Source: Zantedeschia hybrid cultivar (Eukaryota; Streptophyta; Magnoliopsida; Alismatales; Araceae). Taken from it: a stretch of DNA of 64,000 bases. The stretch spans positions 42,313,001-42,377,000 of the forward strand of contig JARZZO010000011.1 in NCBI GenBank assembly GCA_030544215.1, written 5' to 3'. Made by a program: the position numbers and the translations under genes. The number at the start of each line of letters is the position of its first letter. Positions within the stretch are counted from its first letter, which is position 1. This document shows, piece after piece, positions 56,036 through 64,000 of this stretch. The notes below the pieces were generated by a model, which did not search any database, was not told the origin of the DNA, and saw only the letters and a list, made by a program, of their open reading frames with translations.

Positions 56036-57840
56036 TATTGACAACTTATCAATCTCAAAGTTGTAATTACAGAGAGCATCATTATCATAGATTTTAGATC
56101 ATAATCTATTTTGAGCTCCTCTCATCTTACTAAATTAGATATGTCAAACATATCCTTTTAGTCACTGAGAGAATCTCAAAAATCTATGAAGCTCTCTAAT
56201 GTGTTATCACTGGTTCCAAACAACTAAAGATTATCTAATAATCTTATGTTAGCTTGTGAATCTAGAACATCTTCTAGTTTTATCAGCTCCCACTGTCTTT
56301 TTTGAGGACATATTCCTCTTCACATAAGACAGCTTTCAGGACGATAATTATTTCATTATTGTCTGGCCAATAATTGTAATGTTCAAACTCTTTAGACATT
56401 CACAAATTCACACCATGGTAATACGTGACTTTTAAATCAAGTTTGTTCATAATTCACATCTCATAAGAATTATTTGATTTCCATATCTTGTGTGGACATA
56501 CACTGACTTGTTTGGAACCATCTGTAAAGTATGGACATCTAATATTCATACTTCTGTTCAAAAGGATAAGAATTAGGCAAATCTTACTATGTATTGCACC
56601 ATATCTTAATAAGGTGAAATTCCTCATTCTATCATATTGTTATGATGCACAATGAGGATTAATCGAGCGAGAATATAATTATCCTCTTAATTATTTATGT
56701 GAATCATATACTAAAGTATCAATTTCTTTGATCAAATCAAAAATTCTAATACTTCATATTGATCTTATACCTTAATCTTTCAGATGCATTCATCTTGTAC
56801 TTCAGTAAGTACATACAGTCGAATCATTCTAAGAGTAAACTATAAGGTAAGTCAATAGTAGTGATTATCTTTGGCCTTTGAGCTGTTTACATCAATATGC
56901 ATCAGCATCAATAATTTCTTATTGTACAACCCTATGTATAATACCATAGATAATCATGATTCACACAATTCATTTTTATAGGAGACTTGTGAACATTCAT
57001 CACATGAAATGTCACTTCAAGAATCTATAGTGCATTGACTAATTTGAACAACTATTGTTTCTTCTCAGTCAACGTTATTCACTTTTATAATTCTTGATAT
57101 CTTATGCAACTAAATAACAATTATTCAGTTTCATATTAAACTCCTATAGATATACAAAGATTTACTGCCATACAGCAACCTATGAATATCATGAACAATT
57201 ACTGAGTCTAACTCAACATTTGTATTTTTCTCGATTTCCTTAGGTTTGTACACTATCGCAGTTTTGAGAATCATTTCCAATATCTCATATTGGAGATGCT
57301 AATTCTCCAATAGACAAACAAAAGTTGATAATAAGAATATCTGAAACTTCTTTCAAGTTTCATATTCGTTTTTCCTTTACCAGTATCCTTATATTGGTTG
57401 CAGTGGGAGAACTGCTATTTCTCTATCTCAGCTAGCCTCCCTTTATCCTTTTTTAGGTGTGGATTCGATCGTTTAAAATCTTACCACTTGTCTTTCTTAA
57501 AGACACATCATAAATATCTCTTCATCTTGGTTTATCCAAATAAGAGATTTCATGATAATCATTGCCTTTCAGAAAGGCATACCATGAGTACCTCATTACC
57601 TTGGTCTATCCAAGTAAGAGGATCCATGATACCTGATTAGGATAGTGACTTTCACTCTCCCCTAAAGACATTCTTTAGAGTTTTCTAGTCAGTCTGAGTA
57701 TGAGAAATATTGGCATCCAACATGCCAAAATCTCGAATAGACGACATATTAGTGATCGAAGGAAATAACGTGATTTAAGCAGATAGTTCTTATAATTCAA
57801 TCATGGTCTTTTATCTTGAATTATTTCTCACTATTTTTTC
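56036..57840 (-). pseudogene. Copia-C integrase/gag remnant, strongly decayed
   Basis: AT-rich, no frame above 80 codons. Scattered similarity to Copia-B pol at DNA level (for example the CACATACATCTG-like and ATTCATCTTGTACTTCA stretches). Extent of each domain cannot be set by eye. Confidence 0.5.
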
Positions 57841-58330
57841 GACGGACTGTATAACCTTTAGGTATACAGAACGGGAGACTCCGACGGTCTCCTAGTGAGG
57901 ATCAGAATCTCCAAGAATCACAGTATGACCTCGGGTAAACACATAGTATCATACCATTATCTTAGAGTAACCATCTCATAGTAATTGCAACTCCTTGCAA
58001 TATCCGATCTTATTTCGGCTCCCAGGTCTTTAATGGTCCCGGGTAAACACAGTAGACCATTATACATGGTCTAAGCTTTACCATCAATACGTGATAGAGT
58101 AGAGTAAGAATGCAGCTCCCGGGTAAATGCGAGGATAGCTACACGGTTCCTTTATTCCAATCTCAAGGCTTCAAGATGCCATAGTTAATAGTCCTTTCAT
58201 CAGATGGTGGCAGATCTCGGGTAAACACATAGAAACTGCCATCACTAAATCAAGTTCTAAGAACTATATTGATGGAGAGCCACACGGTACATTCTCAATG
58301 ACTCGCGCTCCGGCTTAGACTTTATGTTGA
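57841..58330 (-). repeat. Copia-C leader block with four TAAACAC motifs
   Basis: CTCGGGTAAACACATAG-type motifs at about 57933, 58035, 58111 and 58216, the same arrangement as Copia-B 6868-7175. Confidence 0.8.
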
Positions 58331-60962
58331 AGGTTTTGTTTATATTAAGTTGGTCTCATCCTAAGTGATAGTTTATAAATATATCGAATATGTTTAACTA
58401 TACCTAGATATTAGCAATCGATTCATAATAAAAAACTAAAAGCATGCATCATCCATACATGTTCATTATGTGGTCATAGACAGTACGGTGATTAACTGGA
58501 GCCAAACAATTAATCACCAAAACTATATAACATTTACATAATTTAAACATGCAAACACATAGCCACTGGTGATCTCATCTCCTGTCGCCTTCCTAGTTGC
58601 ATTTGTGGATCATCCTCGCCTCTCCTTGACCGGCGCGATCAAATACAAATAATATTTATTTTGAAACAATTTCAAATACAAATAAATTGTAAGAGAAAGC
58701 CTTATGGCCAAGTACAATGACAAAGGGAGATAGAATTACAATGGAATGAGAAAGAGAGGGAGACACGCAGGCCTCATTAATTAACACTTAATTAATGTAG
58801 ATCACATCCCATAACAATCCACATAATCACACACCATCACATGATATGAAATTTAACTATGTCCACCACAAATTTTAACCATCCACACATGATAAAGCAC
58901 ATCACATGAAGGCTAAAATTTTAAAATTATAATAGTTTTGGCTTTCTTAAAATCTGGGTACCAATAAAAATTGGATAATTTAAATTTTTGAAAATCTTAT
59001 TTTCTAACATGCAATAAATCTAATTTAAAGCATTAAACACATCAACATGTGTAAACAAAGCTAAAATTAAAATTCTAAAGTATTCCATGCAAAATTTAGA
59101 ATAATTCTAAATTAATTAATCTAACACTTAGATTAATTTTAAATCACATTAATAACATTTATTAACGCGAAACAATCTAACATTTAGATAGAATTAAAAA
59201 TTCCTAAATAACACTTATAAAAGAATTTATAATTCTAATTTTAATCGATTAACAACTCCTTGTTAATTAACCCCTTCACTAAAAGTATATTTCTCAATAA
59301 CAATTATTAAGAAATAATAATTAGAACATTTCTAATTAAAATAGTCTAACATTTTAAACTTGATTTAATCTTTAATAACTTTTATAAAAGATCAAATTTC
59401 AAGTAGATTAGATCAATATTGACTATAATTGAGAGATTCTTAAAAAAAATAATTAAATATCTCAATAACTATTATTGAGAGTTTTAAAATAAATAAATGA
59501 ATCCTTGATAACTATTATTAAGGGTTAATTCTCAAGAATTAATTAACACATCAAAATTAGTCAATTAAACACTTAATAACTATTATTAAGCGTCACTCAA
59601 TTATAAAACAATTTCCTAACAACAATTGCTAAGAAATTATGATTATTTATTCAGTAATCAAAATAAAATTAACAACATTTGTTAATTAATTTTAAAACCA
59701 TAATATTGATCTAACTGCTTAAATAATTAACAACATTTGTTAATTAGTTACAAGATCATATCTTAAAGATTAATTAACAACACTTGTCAATTAAATATTT
59801 ACATCAAATCTAAATTAAAATCCCCTTTATTACTAACTTAATAGTAATCAAGATTAAAGATCAAATCTTAAATTATAAACCCCTATATTAAGATCATATC
59901 TTAATAATTAGTAACAACACTTGTTAACATTAATTTAAGATCATATCCTAAATATAAACCCCTTTTAATCCAAAATTAAAACAAATTAAAAACAATTGTT
60001 AATAAACATAAGATCACATCTTAATTATTATAATTCCCATTGAAGATCATATCATAAATACCCCTTTATTAACTAAAAATATATAAACTTTAATTTCCAA
60101 TTAATAGGAGTGGGATTTAATTTTAACAAGGGGTTTTACTAATTTTACAAGATCATATCGTAATGGGCTTGGATCTGGGCCACAGGCTTGGCCTGGGCAG
60201 ATTTGGCCTGGACCAGGTGATTGGGCTCGGCCCTGGTGGGCCTGGCCCGAGCCAAGCGGGCGCCCGGGCTCGGGCAACCTGGTTGAGCCAGGTCGGGCGC
60301 CTGGCGCGCCCTGCCCGGGCCCAGCTGGCCCCGGTCGGGCCGGCCGTTCCGGGGGCTCCAGCCCGCCTAGACGGGGCGCTCGGGACCGCCCGGTCCGGCG
60401 CCCAGCGCACCTGGCTCGCCCGGTTAGGGTTTCTCCCCCCTTCTTTGTTGTTGCAGGTTTCTTTAGGGCGGCGCTGCCGCCGCCGGCGGCGGCAGGGGCG
60501 GCCGGAGGTTGCCCCCCTTCGTCCCCGGTGCTGGCAGTCACTAGTCGGCGATCCCCTTTGCCATCGGTGGCCCCCAAATCCGCCAGTTTGAACAGTTTTT
60601 AACCCATAGCTTCCTCCCCTTTTCTTCCAACACTTGGAAAAGTCTAGAGAAGTAGGCTATGCTGCCGGTTCCCAGTAACAACAAAATATTCCGGGGACTA
60701 ACAGGGATTGCTGGTCACACCAGCAAGTAAAACGATGATCTTTCATCACCATTAAAGCCCCCTAAAATAGGTTTTTCATCTCCATGAAGAACGGGAAGAA
60801 AGACCCCAAAAATAATCTGATTTTTCTCCACATAATTTTAATTCCATATCATAGCATGTTCATCTCATGAGTAAAATCCGCGAGAGAAAAATAGATCAAT
60901 GCATGAAAATATATTTTAGAATAATAATTTAGTCGTTACAGAGAGGATCAGAGCGGAACCTG
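58331..60962 (-). other. Copia-C 5' leader
   Basis: AT-rich part 58860-60130 dense in short palindromes (TTAACAACATTTGTTAA and AATCTAACACTTAGATT types) and GC-rich part 60150-60600. ORFs of 142-158 codons in the GC part are chance frames in biased sequence. Confidence 0.7.
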
Positions 60963-60974
60963 GCTCTGATACTA
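60963..60974 (-). promoter_or_regulatory. Primer-binding site, Copia-C
   Basis: Minus strand TAGTATCAGAGC, one mismatch to the tRNA-Met complement. Confidence 0.85.
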
Positions 60975-60975
60975 A

Positions 60976-62324
60976 TTTTGGGATCCGGGCGGGACGTGAA
61001 GAACGCAGCGGAAACAACAAATAAAATAAATTACGCCCGATGCCCGCTAATCCGATTCAGAACGAAAAACTAAAACCGAAAACAACGGGAAGTAATCCGA
61101 TTACCGTGCGCGGATTCGAATCCGCTTCCGTCTCGGTTCCGTCTCGGCGATGCCGCGAGCCACACAAGCGTCCGGCCTACAGCGGTATCCACGCGATCCT
61201 CTGCGGTGGTTCGTCCTCGATCCCTTGTCCGTATCAGCTCGCTCGCTGAAGATCCGTCGCCGCAACGATTGCCGAAAACCCGCCGATGGGAATTCCCGAC
61301 TTTCGAGAATCACGCGCGGTGGAGACGGAGACAATCTCGGCGCCTCGAACGGGGCGCCCAGAGGAGGAGAGAGGAAGTGGGGATGACGGCCAACATGGGG
61401 AAATCCTGGAGCTTGTCCAAGGGTTTCTCAACAGCGCTTATATATATTAAGTCGGCGCGATTTTTCATAAAAGTCCCCGAGTTAATATAAATCCCACTTA
61501 TGTACCACTGACTAAGAATCTTATTGCATGTGACCCTCTAGGCCCATTTACCAGTCCGGGTTTCAACCCGTTATGTCCAATAACTAGTTATTGACTTATT
61601 GTAATTAATTAATATCTAGATATTAACTAATTACTCAGCCGAATTAACATCGCATGTAAATTCGGTCAGGCTTCCGATCAAGTTGGGTGCCAAGCAACAC
61701 CGCATGATCCCGGAAGGTAATAGAGTTCAGCAACCCACTCATGGAATCTGTCCGTCCACAATTACCGCGTGGCTATAATCCTTCGTTCGCATAATGCTCT
61801 CGAGTTAACCTAGGGTATGCTCAACTGTCAAACCCTAGATGGTCAACTCACTTGAATCAGACTCCGCTGTACAATATCAGAAAACCTCTTTTCTGATATT
61901 GTTTCTGCTCTGGCCAGAGACTCCTGCAGATCTATTCTAGAGCATTCTCTCTCCAATTATCTGAGAGCGAACGATCCTTTATTGAACACACAATCACCTT
62001 CGAAGGTCTTCCGCTAGACTCGATCCTTGACTATTAGAGATCCCATGGATAGGGATTCGTAGGTCAAGGTCAAAGTCCAGAAGTCCATTGACAAGGTGTC
62101 TTTGGTGTCTCAAGTCCAAGGATCAACCACGCCACTGTGACGATGAATCAAGCCGATTGACAGTCAGATAAATTACCATTCGGCGATTCATGTCGGATCA
62201 ATTCAGTTAACTCATTCCCCAATGAGCACCTACAGGTTTACCATTGTGTCTCCACATGAGTAACTAACGAGATCAGTCACCCTCATCATATGAGCTGGAA
62301 TAACCTGTACTAGTCTAACCGGAT
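60976..62324 (-). repeat. Copia-C 5' LTR, truncated
   Basis: Matches the 3' LTR up to TAACCGGAT and then stops. About 230 bases that should follow are replaced by AT-rich leader sequence of another copia element. Confidence 0.9.
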
Positions 62325-63561
62325 TAATAACTAATTAATCTAACTCTTAGATTAGATAATTAAAGTTATCATTAATTTAACTATTAAATTAATAATTAAT
62401 AATAATTAATTAAGGACTACTAATTTAACATTCAAATTAGTCATCTAAGTTAATTATTAATTTAACAATTAAATTATTAACTAACTCAAAAATTAATTAA
62501 TAATAAGATGAATTGATAATTAATAATCTAACACTTAGATTAATAATTATTAATAATAATTTAACCCTTAAATTAGCTAAATTAATATTAACTATTTTAA
62601 CATTTAAACTAATATTTAATCCTAATATATATATTCACAACTTATTGTTAATCAAAATAATGATTCAAAATCATAAATGCCCATATAAGTAAAATTGAAT
62701 AATAAAATTTAATTTAAAAAACAATTTCGAATTTAAAATTAAATTCAAATTTTATTTATATTTTAAATGGGCTAATAGGGGTTTGGTGTTGGGGTTTAAA
62801 AGGTGTAACTAAATGGGCCCAGCCCACAAAGTACCAGGCTCGAGCCATTTGCCTAGCCTGGGCTCGGCTAGGGCCCGAGCCAGGGTCCCTGGTGCGAGCC
62901 AGGTTCCTGGGCTCGGCCAGGGCGCCCCTTGGCCCGCCGGTTCAGCCGGTCGAACCGGCCCGGGCCGGCACCCCCCTCTTCTCAGCCGAGCACAACGCCC
63001 CTTAGTAAGAAACCCTAGCTACAGGCCAGCATTGAGGGGGTTTCAGGCAACTGCCGCCGGGCGCTTGGACGCCGCCAGGCACCGCCGGCGATGCCCCCAC
63101 CTCCGGCGACCTGTCCGGCACTGGTGGGGCAGCCGGCGGTGGCCAAATAGGCACCAGTCCAAGCCCTTTAATCCACCCCAAGATCTGGTTTTTCTTCAAA
63201 CCCTTTGAAGAAGAAGAGAAGTCCTCCTGTTCGTCCACCTTCAGTGACTTCTCCGGTGCCGACTATAGGCCATGTGGTGACCGGCAACATCCCCGGAATT
63301 ATTTGGGGTGCCGCCCACCTCCTCAACAATTTGGGGATGCCCGAACGAAGCAGCAAAATGCGCCCGAAAACCGTTGTTCTTCGTCCGACGAAAACCATGA
63401 AAAACCCCAAAATAAATTACGAAAATTGCAGAACATTAATCCAATTAATTTGTGTTCATCGTATGAACACATATCTAGCAAATAATCGATCTTTTAAGCA
63501 AGGAATAATACAAGAAAATTTAATTCGGAGTTCGAAACGGGACGAGAAACAGTGGAACCTG
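62325..63561 (-). other. Copia-D leader (partial)
   Basis: AT-rich palindrome-containing block 62325-62780 and GC-rich block 62810-63300, then sequence like 20033-20220 of Copia-A reversed. No gag-pol is present: the leader is cut at 62325. Confidence 0.8.
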
Positions 63562-63573
63562 GCTCTGATACCA
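63562..63573 (-). promoter_or_regulatory. Primer-binding site, Copia-D
   Basis: Minus strand TGGTATCAGAGC next to the LTR end. Confidence 0.92.
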
Positions 63574-63574
63574 C

Positions 63575-64000
63575 TGTTGGTTTCTCTGGATCTCTCGCGC
63601 AGCGGAAATAAAAATAAAACAGAGATCCGTTCCTGTTTCGAAAAATCTAAAAATTAGATTATCGGATAATCGGTTATTACAGTGTGCGGATTCGAATCCG
63701 CAACCATTCGGTTCCGTCGGTGCGACACCGCAAGCCACGCAAGCGCCCAGCCTTTAGCGGAGTCCACGCGATCCTCCTCGCGATGGATATCCTCATGTTC
63801 CTCGTTCTTCAACCCACGAAGTCTCCGCCGTTCGCCGCAACGCGCGGACGATTTCCCGTCGAACGGGAGTCGGAGAGGCGACGGAGTAGATATGGGGATC
63901 CGGTTTCTTCTGGGGCACCAGAGAGAGAGAGAAAGAGAGGAGGGGGCGGCTAGGGTTAGCAACAGCTTGGCCTGCTCAGCCCGTTCGCTACATTTTATAT
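63575..64000 (-). repeat. Copia-D 5' LTR, cut by window end
   Basis: Minus strand LTR end (AAACCAACA at 63575) matching the last ~425 bases of the Copia-A LTRs, with the intact palindrome GCGGATTCGAATCCGC near 63687 and TATAAAA-type sequence near the window end. Confidence 0.9.

Larger units (their letters stand above)
52390..62324 (-). mobile_element. Copia-C, decayed Ty1/copia element
   Basis: On the minus strand: truncated 5' LTR (60976-62324), PBS, long leader, heavily degraded gag-pol, PPT, 3' LTR (52390-53970). It is inserted in an intron of the Tat-2 antisense gene; left flank AAGAC. The other flank is lost because the 5' LTR is cut at 62324. A GC-rich solo LTR lies inside it. Confidence 0.88.

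Noticed and set aside
1..64000. Host protein-coding genes
   Set aside because: All long frames belong to retroelements or their antisense genes; I found no other conserved domain.

Overview
The window is plant nuclear intergenic DNA: a block of LTR retrotransposons inserted into one another. I see no host gene, rRNA, tRNA or CRISPR array. The plant assignment rests on Ty1/copia and Ty3/gypsy polyproteins of plant type, primer-binding sites matching initiator tRNA-Met, antisense genes of plant mobile domain (PMD) and DUF7745 type with GT-AG introns, and many decayed copies and solo LTRs. The species is not identifiable from the sequence. Family names such as Tat-like and Del/Tekay-like come from recognising protein motifs, not from a search.

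Layout, oldest host outward. (1) Tat-3, a 130-bp gypsy protease fragment at 36238-36367. (2) A minus-strand Del/Tekay-like gypsy element inserted in it: LTR 33181-36237, gag 32191-33019, then zinc knuckle, protease and RT start at 404-1474. (3) Copia-B, minus strand, splits that element between gag and zinc knuckle: 1475-10145 plus 31873-32190. (4) Tat-1, plus strand, 10146-31872, sits in the Copia-B 5' LTR. It has lost gag and most of pol but keeps an intron-containing antisense PMD gene (15200 to 12292) and a second antisense, DUF7745-like gene (about 28300 to 15930). (5) The second gene is broken by a solo LTR (16374-17924, TSD ATATT) and by Copia-A (18468-27772, TSD GGCCC), the only element here with both LTRs, PBS, PPT and TSD recognisable. 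A GC-rich solo LTR (28866-29986) lies nearby.

Right half: Tat-2 (from 36368) carries gag, protease plus G-patch, RT, RNase H and integrase (38580-50570). It is interrupted by a 2.5-kb solo LTR (39893-42377, TSD TTTTT) and a copia solo LTR (42466-44006, TSD GGCAC). Its antisense PMD gene is cut in an intron by Copia-C (minus strand, 52390-62324), which itself holds a second GC-rich solo LTR (55011-56030, TSD GGCAG). A truncated junction at 62324/62325 leads into Copia-D (minus strand, runs off the end).

The most striking undescribed structure is a recurring 34-nt dyad cassette: about 13-nt imperfect inverted arms around an 8-nt variable centre, core GCGTC-N10-GACGC. I count 37 copies. They occur only in Tat LTRs and leader, in the unrelated 2.5-kb solo LTR, and just upstream of or inside the 5' ends of the two antisense genes. 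The inner spacing is 10 nt in 34 of 37 copies although the centre sequences differ, and copies often stand as abutting pairs with a 30-32 nt period.
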